A DNA stretch of 64,000 bases from Seohaeicola_A nanhaiensis (GCF_042654245.1 NZ_JBHSGI010000026.1:58716-122715); one strand, 5' to 3'. Positions 40,556-49,589 are shown, counted from the first letter of the stretch. Made by a program: numbers and translations. Notes: generated by a model from the sequence alone, not told the origin.

Positions 40556-42733
40556 ATGACCAAAGCTGTCCAGAAAATCACCCTGTCCCCTTCACGGGAT
40601 ATCCCTTTCGACAAGCTGGTGCTGAGCCAGTCCAATGTGCGGCGCATTAAGGCTGGCGTGTCCGTCGAGGAACTGGCCGAAGACATCGCCCGCCGAGGTC
40701 TGTTGCAGAGCCTGAGCGTGCGGCCCGTATTGGCTGACGATGGCACCGAGACCGGCAAGTTCGAGATCCCGGCCGGTGGACGGCGGTTCCAGGCATTGTC
40801 CCTGCTGGTGAAGCAGAAGCGTTTGGCTAAGATCACGCCCATTCCCTGCATCGTGCGGGATGCAGCGTCCGAGATCCTCGCCGAGGACGATTCTTTGGCC
40901 GAAAACATGCAGCGCGTCGCGCTGCACCCGCTCGATCAGTTCCGCGCGTTTGTGGCGCTGCGGGACAAGGGCCAGAGCGATGCAGAGATTGCTGCGGCCT
41001 TCTTCGTGACGCCGCAGATCGTGAAGCAGCGCCTGAAACTCGCCTCCGTCGCCCCTGCCCTGCTTGAGATCTATGCCGAGGATGGCATGACGCTGGAGCA
41101 GCTCATGGCCTTCACCGTGAACCCCGATCACGCGCGTCAGGTTCAGGTCTGGGATGTGATCCATTCATCCTGGAACAAGGAGCCATTCCAAATCCGGCGC
41201 ATGCTGACCGAGACCTCGGTCCGGGCGTCCGACCGGCGTGCGATCTTTGTGGGTGTTGAGGCCTATGAAGCGGCGGGCGGCACGATGCTGCATGACCTGT
41301 TCCAAGGCGATGATGGCGGTTGGCTCGAAGACCCTGCCCTGCTCGATCGGCTGGTGACGGACAAACTCAAGGCCGAGGCTGAGACGGTTGCGGCTGAGGG
41401 CTGGAAGTGGATCGAGGTCGCGCTTGACCTGCCCTATGGCTACAGCCACGGTCTGCGGTCCCTGTCCGGCGATCCGGCACCGATGACGGATGACGAAGGT
41501 GCGGCCCATGCCAAGCTGCTCGCCGAGTATCGGGCGCTGGAAGAGGAATACGCGGGTCAGGATGAAATCCCCGACGAGGTCGACACGCGGCTTGGCTTTT
41601 TGGAAGCGGAGATGGAAAAGATCGAGACCCGGCCATTGATCTTCGATCCCTTGGAAATCGGACGGGCAGGGGCGTTCGTCACGCTCGACCGCTACGGCGC
41701 GCTGGCAGTTTATCGCGGCTATGTGCGCCCAGAGGATGAGCCCGTTGAGGAGACCGCGGTCCAGGATGGTACTGATCCTGCGGTGGCGGGGCAGGGGGCT
41801 GATCGTGATCTCACCGATGGCCATGCCAGTGCCGCTCATGGCGGAACCGTCATCATGTCGGGTGGCCAGCCGATCGGAGCTGACTTGCCGGAGGATGAGG
41901 ATGACGGGGCGCTGAAGCCACTGCCCGAGCGGTTGGTCATGGAGTTGACGGCCCACCGGACGCTGGCGCTGCGTGAAGCGATCGGGCGCTCGCCGGATGT
42001 GGCGCTGACGCTGCTGCTGCTGAAGCTCGTCACGGACACCTTCCGCACCTCCTCTGCTTCGGGAAGCTGTCTCGAAGCCTCGGTGCGTCACGTCTACATG
42101 TCGGCGCAGGCGCCCGATCTCAAGGACAGCGTGGTGGCCAAGCTGGTCGACGAGCGTCACGCGGAATGGGAAGCCGATCTGCCGCTTGGCGACGATGCAG
42201 CGCTCTGGGACTATCTGACGGTCCTCGACCAAGGCAGTCGGCTGGCCTTGCTGGCGCATTGCCTCAGCTTCGGCGTCAACGCGCTGCATGAAAAGGTGAA
42301 CCCCTATGGGGCAGGCATCTCTGCAGGCGGTCTGACCCGGCGGATGGCGCATTCCGATCTCGTGGCGCGCGCGACAGGTCTCGATATGGTCGAGGCGGGA
42401 TGGGAGCCGACGGTCGACACCTTTCTCAACCGCGTGCCCAAGGCCCGCATCCTCGAGGCCGTGCGCGAGGCCAAAGGGGAGGGGACTGCCCAGCTCCTCG
42501 ATCACCTGAAGAAAGGCGAGATGGCCAGTGAGGCCGAGCGATTGCTGAAGGGCAGCGGCTGGTTGCCCGAAGTCCTGCGCCGTGTCGATCTCGTGGCGCT
42601 GGACGGTGAGGACTGTGCCGAAGGGCAGGGGGCGGATGCCGAAGTTGCTGACAGCGTCAGTGAAGCTGACCTTCCTGCATTCCTGACGGATGACCTGCCT
42701 GCTGAAAGCGCGTCGATGCTGGCCGCGGAATAA
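40556..42733 (+). CDS. large ParB/RepB/Spo0J-family protein
   Basis: A 725-residue protein. The N-terminal 60-190 region has the ParB domain (KLVLSQSNVRRIKAGVSVEE, IPAGGRRFQALSLLVKQKRL, LAENMQRVALHPLDQFRAF) and a helix-turn-helix (AEIAAAFFVTPQIVKQRLKL). The long acidic middle and C-terminal part (TLLLLKLVTDTFRTSSASG; VKLV) is not assigned. It is distinct from RepB and resembles ParB-like proteins of plasmid establishment regions. ATG 40556 follows GGAGAAG and the leader hairpin. Confidence 0.88.
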   Translation: MTKAVQKITLSPSRDIPFDKLVLSQSNVRRIKAGVSVEELAEDIARRGLLQSLSVRPVLADDGTETGKFEIPAGGRRFQALSLLVKQKRLAKITPIPCIVRDAASEILAEDDSLAENMQRVALHPLDQFRAFVALRDKGQSDAEIAAAFFVTPQIVKQRLKLASVAPALLEIYAEDGMTLEQLMAFTVNPDHARQVQVWDVIHSSWNKEPFQIRRMLTETSVRASDRRAIFVGVEAYEAAGGTMLHDLFQGDDGGWLEDPALLDRLVTDKLKAEAETVAAEGWKWIEVALDLPYGYSHGLRSLSGDPAPMTDDEGAAHAKLLAEYRALEEEYAGQDEIPDEVDTRLGFLEAEMEKIETRPLIFDPLEIGRAGAFVTLDRYGALAVYRGYVRPEDEPVEETAVQDGTDPAVAGQGADRDLTDGHASAAHGGTVIMSGGQPIGADLPEDEDDGALKPLPERLVMELTAHRTLALREAIGRSPDVALTLLLLKLVTDTFRTSSASGSCLEASVRHVYMSAQAPDLKDSVVAKLVDERHAEWEADLPLGDDAALWDYLTVLDQGSRLALLAHCLSFGVNALHEKVNPYGAGISAGGLTRRMAHSDLVARATGLDMVEAGWEPTVDTFLNRVPKARILEAVREAKGEGTAQLLDHLKKGEMASEAERLLKGSGWLPEVLRRVDLVALDGEDCAEGQGADAEVADSVSEADLPAFLTDDLPAESASMLAAE

Positions 42734-42745
42734 CGTGATCCAGCG

Positions 42746-42766
42746 GGGGGCGGAGATTCCGCCCCC
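42746..42766 (+). terminator. GC-rich hairpin after the ParB-like gene
   Basis: Stem GGGGGCGGA/TCCGCCCCC with a 3-base loop, 13 bases past the stop codon. No T-run follows. Confidence 0.5.
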
Positions 42767-42799
42767 AATCACCCTATAGTGTAACAATATCAATAAGAT

Positions 42800-42819
42800 G
42801 AATGCGATTACTCGCATTC
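42800..42819 (+). promoter_or_regulatory. hairpin next to the ribosome-binding site of 42833
   Basis: Perfect 8-base stem GAATGCGA/TCGCATTC with loop TTAC, ending 13 bases before the ATG. It could modulate translation of the next gene. Confidence 0.5.
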
Positions 42820-42832
42820 AGAATGAGGAATC

Positions 42833-43306
42833 ATGTCTGCAACAACCATCATCGACACCGCACCCCTCGGGGCGCTCATTCGCTACACTGACGGCAGCCC
42901 CAAGCCACCGGCACGCTTCACCAAGAAGCTGGCGGCCTGGGAGCGTTCGAACGGTGTCGGCCGCCTTGTAAAAAAGGAGCCACCCCGGCCTTACGCGACC
43001 TGGACTGCTCCCGCGTCGTTCACGCTGCATGAAGGCAACTTCGCTTCGGACGGGGTGATCCTCGTCACCATCATGCGCAGCCATTCCGCTGACAGCGCCC
43101 TCGTCTTCGAGGTGGCCGAGGAGCCGAAGCCCGGGCAGGTGCGCGTGCTTCTGGACTTCGGCGGCAACACGGAGCTGCTGCATCTAGCGGAGTCCGTCAC
43201 TGCGGCCGAGCTTTGGATCGCCAAAGAAGGATACCGCAACGCGCGGCTTGAAATCGTCGGCGATGAAGAGGGCGAAAGGGCAGGGGGCGCGGACCTGGCC
43301 GCCTGA
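42833..43306 (+). CDS. conserved plasmid protein of unknown function
   Basis: A 157-residue soluble protein with no family I recognise. It has a basic N-terminal half (PPARFTKKLAAWERSNGVGR, KKEPPRPYATWTAP) and an acidic C-terminus (DEEGERAGG). No signal peptide or membrane helix. ATG is preceded by GAGGAATC and a hairpin. It lies between the ParB-like gene and a small membrane-protein-like frame in a plus-strand series. Confidence 0.65.
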   Translation: MSATTIIDTAPLGALIRYTDGSPKPPARFTKKLAAWERSNGVGRLVKKEPPRPYATWTAPASFTLHEGNFASDGVILVTIMRSHSADSALVFEVAEEPKPGQVRVLLDFGGNTELLHLAESVTAAELWIAKEGYRNARLEIVGDEEGERAGGADLAA

Positions 43307-43323
43307 GCCCAACTGAAACCGAG

Positions 43324-43343
43324 GGCCCGCCTCAGCGCGGGCC
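43324..43343 (+). terminator. hairpin GGCCCGC/GCGGGCC
   Basis: A 7-base stem with a 6-base loop 18 bases after the unknown gene. Beyond it, 43344-43691 shows no convincing gene on either strand. Confidence 0.5.
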
Positions 43344-43691
43344 TCTCACCGACCACACCCTCGTCCCGCTATGACGCGGGGCGCCAAAGGAACCATCCCC
43401 AAGGAAGGACGTCTTCAACCAAGATCTAGGCCGGAAGGCTGGCGGCGTTCCAAACATCAGCGGGACAACCGGCTCCTGACGTTGGGGGACCATCCCCCGC
43501 TCGCCATTCCCTTCCTTGCCCCGAATCCTGTCTTCGAGATCAACCCGCGAGGGGTCGGACTACGGGCGAGCCCGTGCCGCCGGGTGGATTCGGACGAGCC
43601 GAACGCACCCGGTGATGTCAGCCAGTCTTCGGGCCTGCGGGGTCCTGTCGCGCGGGGGATGGTCCTCCGCCTCCAAGCAGGAGCCAAACAG

Positions 43692-43856
43692 ATGTCCCGT
43701 AAAGATGCACACGCCTTCGCCGCCTCCCTCGCCGCCACGCTCATGGTCTCGATCGTTGTCTTCCAGGCAGGTGATGGAACCTTCGGCGCTGTCCCCGCCG
43801 ATGAAATCGACGGAGACGAGGTCCTGATCGTGGGAGAGCACGATCCCTTCGGGTGA
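43692..43856 (+). CDS. small putative membrane-anchored protein
   Basis: A 54-residue frame: MSRKDAHAFAASLAATLMVS and then IVVFQAGDGTFGAVPADEID, one hydrophobic segment followed by an acidic tail ending HDPFG. AGGAG lies 8 bases before the ATG. No family is recognised; the clean signal-anchor pattern and ribosome site argue that it is real. Confidence 0.45.
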   Translation: MSRKDAHAFAASLAATLMVSIVVFQAGDGTFGAVPADEIDGDEVLIVGEHDPFG

Positions 43857-44128
43857 GGCTTCGGCCTCACTTCCTGAGGGCCCAGGCGTGGCACAGGTGT
43901 GCCTCTGGGCCTATCACCGACAAAGAGATCGGCGTTGCCGACCTGAGGAACGCCGGTCCGCGGCCCTGAGCAGATCGTGGTGCGCAAGGGTTGGGCGGGG
44001 AGCGGACATGCGCAGTTGCGGCGAAGCCATCAAGGACTATCAGCAGGCCCTGCCCAAGCCGACCTTTGCAACACTCGTTCAATCTGACACCGTACGTGAA
44101 CATCGACAGCAGTGTTAAAGGACTTGCT

Positions 44129-45541
44129 TTGAACGAAATTTCCGAACTCCGCTTCAACGCAATCGCTGGCTATGCCCGGCACCCGAGAGCAGCTCTGACT
44201 GGTGAGGAACTGGCTTACTACGAGTCCGAGGATGGGAGCATTCTCGGCCTGCTCATCAGGGACCGAATAGACGGTGACTTCGCCGGAATGGCCTTTGGCC
44301 GGGATGCGAAATTGCGCTTCCGGTGGACTTCCATGACCGATTTCCTCGAGAGCCCGGAACTGGCGCAGGAGGCGTTGACGGAACTGATAACCAATTTGCT
44401 CGATGAGCCGGAAGAGTTTCATCACCAAGGCGATGAAAGGGGGGAGCCAGTCGATTTCTTCACTCCTATGCACGCACCAGAAGTCCTGCACCCGGATTTC
44501 CAGCAGGTCGCATCCGAAATTGGTTTCTTTCCTGCCCGGGGCATAATCGAACCCATGATGCGGTGGCACGAGGACCTAGATGGAAACTTCGTGGAGCAGT
44601 TTCAGTCCACCGCTTTTGACCAGCGGATTTGGGAACTTTACCTTTTCGCGACGCTCATCGAACTCGGGTTTTCCCTGGATGCGACGCATGCTGTGCCCGA
44701 CTTCATCGGCACAAGCTTGTTTGGGTCCATCGCCGTCGAAGCGGTGACGGTTGGACCGACCCGGCGAGGCGCTGAGATCGTTCCGCCACCGCCCGTTGAG
44801 ACCGAGGAACAGATGGAGGCGTATCTGCGGGACTATATGCCGATAAAGTTCGGCAGCCCATTGTTCAGCAAGTTGAGGAAAAAATACTGGGAAAAAGAGC
44901 AGATCGCTGGTGTGCCGCTGGTGTTTGCAATCGCGGACTTCTCATCGCCCGGCTCCATGATCCACACCCGATCCGCACTCGAGCGTTATCTTTACGGGTA
45001 CTCCTTTGACGCCGCACGCGACGAGCAAGGAAGAACCGTAGCACAGCCCATAAAGATCATTGAGCATCGTTGGGGGGACAAGGTGGTACCCTCCGGCTTC
45101 TTTGACATTCCGGACTCGGAACATGTCAGCGCCGTTATCTCCACAACCGCTGGCACGATTTCAAAATTCAATCGAATGGGGATTCTGGCCGGGTTCGACG
45201 CGGGCAACGTTTTGATGACGCGCACTGGCGCTGTCGTCGACCCCGATCCCGAAGCGAGGGACCCGCTGCTCTTCAAAGCGATCGTTAACGTCAAAGGATA
45301 CCATGAGAGCTGGGTGGAAGGACTCAACGTCTATCATAACCCGCGCGCCATCATTCCGGTTGAGGAACAGCTCGTACCTGGTGCGGCGCATCACCATTGC
45401 GACGCGGAAGGCAATTGGACAACTACGGCCCCCCGCTTCCATCCTCTGGCATCAAGTACTGAAATCCTAGGCGGCGTGAATGTCGCTGAAGCGCTCGCGA
45501 ATTTCGAAGGTCCCGCAATCCGGTTCTGGAAAAAACCTTAA
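44129..45541 (+). CDS. unknown protein, possibly of the PD-(D/E)XK nuclease type
   Basis: A 470-residue soluble protein. I place the start at TTG 44129, which has AAAGGA 6 bases upstream; sequence before it looks non-coding. The middle (about residues 165-205) reads FDQRIWELYLFATLIELGFS, then HAVPDFIGTSLFGSIAVEAV: Glu, then PD, then VEA, reminiscent of a nuclease core with Lys replaced. The family is not recognised with certainty. No neighbour suggests a partner. Confidence 0.65.
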   Translation: MNEISELRFNAIAGYARHPRAALTGEELAYYESEDGSILGLLIRDRIDGDFAGMAFGRDAKLRFRWTSMTDFLESPELAQEALTELITNLLDEPEEFHHQGDERGEPVDFFTPMHAPEVLHPDFQQVASEIGFFPARGIIEPMMRWHEDLDGNFVEQFQSTAFDQRIWELYLFATLIELGFSLDATHAVPDFIGTSLFGSIAVEAVTVGPTRRGAEIVPPPPVETEEQMEAYLRDYMPIKFGSPLFSKLRKKYWEKEQIAGVPLVFAIADFSSPGSMIHTRSALERYLYGYSFDAARDEQGRTVAQPIKIIEHRWGDKVVPSGFFDIPDSEHVSAVISTTAGTISKFNRMGILAGFDAGNVLMTRTGAVVDPDPEARDPLLFKAIVNVKGYHESWVEGLNVYHNPRAIIPVEEQLVPGAAHHHCDAEGNWTTTAPRFHPLASSTEILGGVNVAEALANFEGPAIRFWKKP

Positions 45542-45550
45542 TGGTGGGCC

Positions 45551-45841
45551 CTATTTTGACGGTGCGTTCGCCATACTACTTCCTTTGCAACCCCGGCTGG
45601 ACCAGGCGAGCGACAGGTTCTTAGGGTGTCGGTGTTTCGCCGCTGCAGGCGCACGAGAGGATTTCGTCTCGGTGCCAAAAAGTTCGGTCCGAGTGTAGAC
45701 CAGATCGTGGGCGAAAGCTTCCACCTTGGCGCGGGCTTCCCCATTCCGACAATCCTCGAATGTGGAGATCGCCTCGGCGACGTCCTTCTGCATATTCTTC
45801 AACTCGCTGCGCGTCAGTGCCTCGAGATTGTAATCGGCCAT
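45551..45841 (-). CDS. H-NS-family DNA-binding protein with altered C-terminus
   Basis: A 96-residue protein: MADYNLEALTRSELKNMQKD (oligomerisation helix) and KHRHPKNLSLAWSSRG, corresponding to the YRHP...WSGRGR DNA-binding loop of alphaproteobacterial H-NS proteins. The usual WSGRGRQP tail is replaced by SSRGCKGSSMANAPSK, so DNA binding may be weakened. ATG 45841 matches family starts better than 45922. It is convergent with the preceding gene, and the stops are 9 bases apart. Confidence 0.65.
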   Translation of the reverse strand: MADYNLEALTRSELKNMQKDVAEAISTFEDCRNGEARAKVEAFAHDLVYTRTELFGTETKSSRAPAAAKHRHPKNLSLAWSSRGCKGSSMANAPSK

Positions 45842-46269
45842 TGTTGCAATCCATGTCCTGAATGTTCCGGTGTCGATAGCCCGCCGCAGCACGGCCCTGC
45901 ATTTCCCGGCAGACAAGGGCATGAGGGCGAATGCTGATAATAGTCACTTCGGCCGCTAACGATGTGCTGGGCTCGAGGTAAAGCAGTCCCGATTTGCAAG
46001 GGGACATGGTCTGGCATGGGCTCCCCGCGTCTCTCTGTCTCCTGGGCCATCCCTTCGACTGACAATCCCCTAATCCCGTTCGGTCTCCTGCGCGCAACCC
46101 CGCGGCAGTCCGGGCCGTGTTGGCCGCCTGTGGCGTCCTGCCCGCTCTACCCCGGTCCTCTGGGGGTGTCCGGTGTCCATGCTGTCCACCGTGCACGCGT
46201 CACCCGACGGGCTTTTTCCGGGTCTTGTCGAAGGGACGGTCCCGAAGACAGGACACACAGGAGCTCATC
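45842..46269. other. long leader region between hns-like gene and ssb
   Basis: 428 bases without a convincing gene. It holds the divergent promoters of the H-NS-like gene and ssb. A hairpin GTCTT/AAGAC spanning 46222-46249 lies close to the ssb ribosome-binding site. Confidence 0.45.
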
Positions 46270-46674
46270 ATGCAGAACATCGTCATCCTCGCCGGCAACA
46301 TCGGTCAGACCCCCGAAACCCGCACCACCCAGGGCGGCACCAACATCACCAACTTCAGCCTCGCCACCTCTCGCCCCCGCCTCTCGGAAGGTCGCGTCCT
46401 GCGCGACGAGAACGGCTACCGGGTCATGGACACGGAATGGCACCGCATCACCTGCTTCAACGGTCTCGGCAAGACGGTCGCGGAGCATTGCGAAAAGGGC
46501 ATGAAGGTCCTCGTCCATGGCCGCATCCACTACACCAAGTGGATCGACAGCATGGGGAACGACCGCTACGGCTGCGAGATCATCGCCGAGAAGGTCGACT
46601 TCCTGAGCCGCCCGAAGTCGACCGAGACCGAAAACCCCGAGCTGGTCGACCGCGACGACGAAATCCCGTTCTGA
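46270..46674 (+). CDS. ssb: single-stranded DNA-binding protein
   Basis: A 134-residue SSB: MQNIVILAGNIGQTPETRTT, TNFSLATSRP, DTEWHRITCFNGLGKTVAEH and the C-terminal tip DDEIPF used for partner binding. The linker is very short compared with chromosomal SSB. ATG 46270 has AGGAG 6 bases upstream. Plasmid SSBs protect incoming ssDNA during conjugation, matching the surrounding establishment genes. Confidence 0.95.
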   Translation: MQNIVILAGNIGQTPETRTTQGGTNITNFSLATSRPRLSEGRVLRDENGYRVMDTEWHRITCFNGLGKTVAEHCEKGMKVLVHGRIHYTKWIDSMGNDRYGCEIIAEKVDFLSRPKSTETENPELVDRDDEIPF

Positions 46675-46698
46675 AAAGAACGGGGTCTCCCCCTTGGG

Positions 46699-46720
46699 CC
46701 CGGCGGGGCAACCCGCCGGG
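46699..46720. terminator. bidirectional hairpin between ssb and the RES toxin gene
   Basis: Stem CCCGGCGGG/CCCGCCGGG with a 4-base loop, between the convergent ssb (stop 46674) and RES (stop 46731) genes. Confidence 0.7.
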
Positions 46721-46730
46721 TTCGTGGCAC

Positions 46731-47243
46731 CTACATCCGCCCCAACCGGTTCTCATCATCGATAACGTTGAGGACACAGCCTGCGCCAGTCCAGCGCCAG
46801 AGCACAATGTTCAGGCTGCTTTCGGTTGCACCTTGTGCGAAACTGCACGTCAGCAGACCTGCAAAGCCGTCGGCGATGAGCCGATGCGCGAATCCCTGTG
46901 TCGGCACAGGACGCCCGTCTAGCATTTTTGCACGCCAGCCGGGATCTGCCAGGTGCTGAGGCGACAGATCATACTGGTCTAACGCGTTCACATCTCTTGT
47001 GTCGAAGATCGGCTCGATATCGGCGCCATAGGACACCAGCACAGTCGGCTGTAGGCTGCCGACCTGGTTTGCTTCCCGCAAGGCGGTGGTGGGATCAAGT
47101 GCCGTATAGAGCGCAGGTACCCCCTTGGCGTTGAAGCGCCCGCCATGGATCGCCGCGCCTTGGCCTGACAAAGGGACACTCGCATAGACCGGGTTCAGGG
47201 CGCGGTAGAGCGGCCCTGCATACCGCCCGTCGTTCAGCGGCAT
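46731..47243 (-). CDS. RES-domain toxin (NAD+ phosphorylase family), module 1
   Basis: A 170-residue RES protein: GPLYRALNPVYASVPLSGQG, GGRFNAKGVPALYTALDPTTALREA (Arg, Tyr and Glu of the RES site), ESSLNIVLWRW. RES toxins deplete NAD+. It is downstream of its antitoxin with a one-base overlap. A second RES/Xre pair is at 52529-53616 on the other strand. Confidence 0.9.
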   Translation of the reverse strand: MPLNDGRYAGPLYRALNPVYASVPLSGQGAAIHGGRFNAKGVPALYTALDPTTALREANQVGSLQPTVLVSYGADIEPIFDTRDVNALDQYDLSPQHLADPGWRAKMLDGRPVPTQGFAHRLIADGFAGLLTCSFAQGATESSLNIVLWRWTGAGCVLNVIDDENRLGRM

Positions 47244-47593
47244 CAGGCGAATACACCTGCATCGACCGCGTCGATATATTCCAGCACCTGTTGCGCTTTG
47301 CCTTCCTGAACAAGTTGCATCGCCGTGCGTCCATCGAAGCCGGGCAGAGGCTCTGATCGGTACCAGGCATAGGCCATAAGTTCTGAGCCAAAGCGCGGTT
47401 CTACCTTGTTGAGGATTTCCACCAACTCCCGCAGGCGACGTTGGGTCTTGTCCGAATTGATCCGTGTGCGCCGCTGAAGGGCATCCTTGCCCAGCCCTAC
47501 TGTCATGGCGACCTCTTCGGCGGAGGTTCGCAATGCGGCGGCGATCTTGCGCGGCTCAAACTGTCCGGCTTCGGCGAAGTTCGTGATATGCAT
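47243..47593 (-). CDS. Xre/MbcA/ParS-type antitoxin (DUF2384), module 1
   Basis: A 116-residue antitoxin with an N-terminal helix-turn-helix (TVGLGKDALQRRTRINSDKT) and a C-terminal DUF2384 toxin-binding domain (GSELMAYAWYRSEPLPGFDG, TAMQLVQEGKAQQVLEYIDA). It precedes and overlaps the RES toxin gene. The dyad CAGTAT-N12-ATACTG at 47620 is its likely operator. Confidence 0.88.
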   Translation of the reverse strand: MHITNFAEAGQFEPRKIAAALRTSAEEVAMTVGLGKDALQRRTRINSDKTQRRLRELVEILNKVEPRFGSELMAYAWYRSEPLPGFDGRTAMQLVQEGKAQQVLEYIDAVDAGVFA

Positions 47594-47619
47594 GGGATAA
47601 GTCCAATCGGTTACTTTGT

Positions 47620-47643
47620 CAGTATATAGCGTAATAAATACTG
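47620..47643. promoter_or_regulatory. dyad CAGTAT-N12-ATACTG, candidate Xre operator
   Basis: A symmetric site in AT-rich DNA 27 bases upstream of the antitoxin start codon, in position to cover its promoter. Confidence 0.5.
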
Positions 47644-47709
47644 TTATACAAGGTTCAGCTCAGGGAGAGAAAGAGAAGGGTTGGTTGCTTTCGCGACAGG
47701 TTGAGGGCT

Positions 47710-47724
47710 GGGAGAGTGGCTCCC
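47710..47724 (+). promoter_or_regulatory. shared leader hairpin, copy 2 (GGGAGAGTGGCTCCC)
   Basis: Perfect 5-base stem with loop AGTGG, 24 bases before the DUF932 ATG. Purine tract at 47662-47684 upstream; GGCGCC and CGGAGGA downstream. Confidence 0.65.
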
Positions 47725-47748
47725 GGCGCCTGTCACGGAGGAATGCCG

Positions 47749-48948
47749 ATGGGCGTTGTAGAAATTCTGGATCCGGTACAGCCGGCACGAGCTGGTGGCT
47801 GGAAAGTGGATGTGAGCCGGGGTGAGCGAAACGGGCGGGTGTCGTCCGAATGGTTCAACCGGCCCGATGACGAGCGGTATCTCTCGCTCGACGATCTCTG
47901 GGCCAATGTGAAAGGCCGGTCGGAGCGCAGCCGCAGCCATGTGGTGCAGACTGCCGACATCCGTGTCGAGGCCGCGCGCGACAACCCCGAGCGGTTGCAC
48001 CTGATGCTGCCGAAGGCGCAAGAACCGGTCGCGCCCACGCATTGGGCGTTCGGCCAGCTTGCCAGCATCGTCGGCGCCCCGGCCTCCTATCTGCGGCAAT
48101 TGCCAGCGCCGCTGGCGGGGATCAATCTGCAATATGGTCTGACCAACCACCGCGCCGAGCAGGTGAAGACCTTCGAGACCGAAGATGGCCGCACGGAACT
48201 GCGCGCCGTGACCGGCCCCGACTATGGCCGTATCCACGATTTCGAGCTGGTCGAGGCGGTGCAGCGCATCGCGGGCAATGGCACCGGCGACACGCGCTGG
48301 AAGGTGCCGGGCGTGCTGGATTGGTCGACCGGGGTCTATAACCCCGATGTCGAAATCAGCCGCGACACGACCACGCTCTATGCCTCGGACCGCGATGTCT
48401 TCCTGTTTCTTGTCGATGATCGCAACCCGATCGAGGCGGGCAAGTTGGCGGACGGCTCTCCCGACCTCTACTTCCGGGGCTTTTACTGCTGGAATTCGGA
48501 GGTGGGCGCCAAGACCCTCGGCATGGCGAGCTTCTACCTGCGGGCAGTGTGCCAGAACCGCAACCTCTGGGGCGTCGAGGATTTTCAGGAGATCCGCATC
48601 CGCCATTCGAAATACGCCGCCTCGCGCTTTGCCCATGAGGCGGCCCCGGCGCTGACGCGCTTCGCCAATTCCTCGCCGCAGGGGTTCGTGAACGGCATCA
48701 AGGCCGCGCGGCAGCAGATCGTGGCGCGCAGCGATGATGATCGCGCGGATTTCCTGCGCAAGCGGGGCTTCTCGAAGGCGGAGTCCGGCAAGATCATCGA
48801 GAAAGTGCTGATGGAAGAAGGCCGCCCGCCCGAGAGCATCTTCGACTTCGTGCAGGGCATCACGCGGCTTGCGCGCGACAAGACCCAGCAGGATGCCCGC
48901 CTCGATATGGAAGGGCGCGCCAAGAAGCTCCTCGACCGGGTCGGCTGA
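47749..48948 (+). CDS. DUF932 domain protein
   Basis: A 399-residue cytoplasmic protein of the DUF932 (phage/plasmid-like) family: WAFGQLASIVGAPASYLRQL, LRAVTGPDYGRIHDFELVEA, RDVFLFLVDDRNPIEAGKLA, GFYCWNSEVGAKTLGMASFY. ATG 47749 is preceded by GGAGGA at 6 bases; ATG 47743 is too close to it. DUF932 genes are common in plasmid regions with radC and parB-like genes, and their activity is unknown. Confidence 0.9.
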   Translation: MGVVEILDPVQPARAGGWKVDVSRGERNGRVSSEWFNRPDDERYLSLDDLWANVKGRSERSRSHVVQTADIRVEAARDNPERLHLMLPKAQEPVAPTHWAFGQLASIVGAPASYLRQLPAPLAGINLQYGLTNHRAEQVKTFETEDGRTELRAVTGPDYGRIHDFELVEAVQRIAGNGTGDTRWKVPGVLDWSTGVYNPDVEISRDTTTLYASDRDVFLFLVDDRNPIEAGKLADGSPDLYFRGFYCWNSEVGAKTLGMASFYLRAVCQNRNLWGVEDFQEIRIRHSKYAASRFAHEAAPALTRFANSSPQGFVNGIKAARQQIVARSDDDRADFLRKRGFSKAESGKIIEKVLMEEGRPPESIFDFVQGITRLARDKTQQDARLDMEGRAKKLLDRVG

Positions 48949-49075
48949 CCAAACGCCCATGCAGCGATCACTCGACCCCCGGGCGGTCGCTGCAGCTTTT
49001 TTCTCAACATGCACGCCGTTGGCTTTGCCCCGAAAGGGCAGGGGGCGTCGGCGTGCGCATTTCAGCGAGACACCT

Positions 49076-49516
49076 ATGACCCCCCAGGAAGAAACCGTCA
49101 TTCTCGAGGCCCGCGATATCCTCGGCCGTTACCTTAGCCAGAACCCGGTCATCGCCAGCTGGCAGGCGCTGATGGATTATTGCGCGCTGACCGTGCATGG
49201 GCCGATCGAGCGGTTCCATGTCCTCTATCTCGACCGCAAGAACCGCATCATCGCCGATGAGCTTTTGTCGACGGGCACGGTCGATCATGTGCCGGTCTAT
49301 CCGCGCGAGGTGATCAAGAGAGCCCTGATGCTGAACGCCAGCGCCCTGATCCTGATCCACAATCACCCTTCGGGCGATCCCACGCCGTCCGAGGCCGATC
49401 TCAGCATGACCAAGGAGATTCAGAAGGGCTGCAAGTATCTCGGCCTGACGCTGCATGACCACATCATCGTCGGTGCCGGAACGGAGCTGAGCCTGCGGGC
49501 GCTCGGCAAGCTCTGA
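49076..49516 (+). CDS. RadC-family JAB/MPN+ domain protein
   Basis: A 146-residue protein with the JAMM metalloprotease-type motif LIHNHPSGDPTPSEAD (HxH...S...D) and ERFHVLYLDRKNRIIADELL upstream, as in RadC. This short form lacks the N-terminal helix-hairpin-helix of chromosomal RadC, as is usual for mobile-element copies. It follows DUF932 by 127 bases and precedes a hairpin leader. The substrate is unknown. Confidence 0.9.
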   Translation: MTPQEETVILEARDILGRYLSQNPVIASWQALMDYCALTVHGPIERFHVLYLDRKNRIIADELLSTGTVDHVPVYPREVIKRALMLNASALILIHNHPSGDPTPSEADLSMTKEIQKGCKYLGLTLHDHIIVGAGTELSLRALGKL

Positions 49517-49589
49517 CGCTGTGGCCAGATCCATCACCGTCGCCCCTTCGAGGAAGAGGGTGGCGGTTTGGTCTTTGACGGATGAGGCG

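Noticed and set aside
41165..42817. 550-codon minus-strand frame over the ParB-like gene
   Set aside because: Shadow of a well-supported ParB-family gene; low-complexity translation.
47644..49101. 485-codon minus-strand frame over DUF932
   Set aside because: Antisense to DUF932; no conserved motif, and it would run through the shared hairpin leader.
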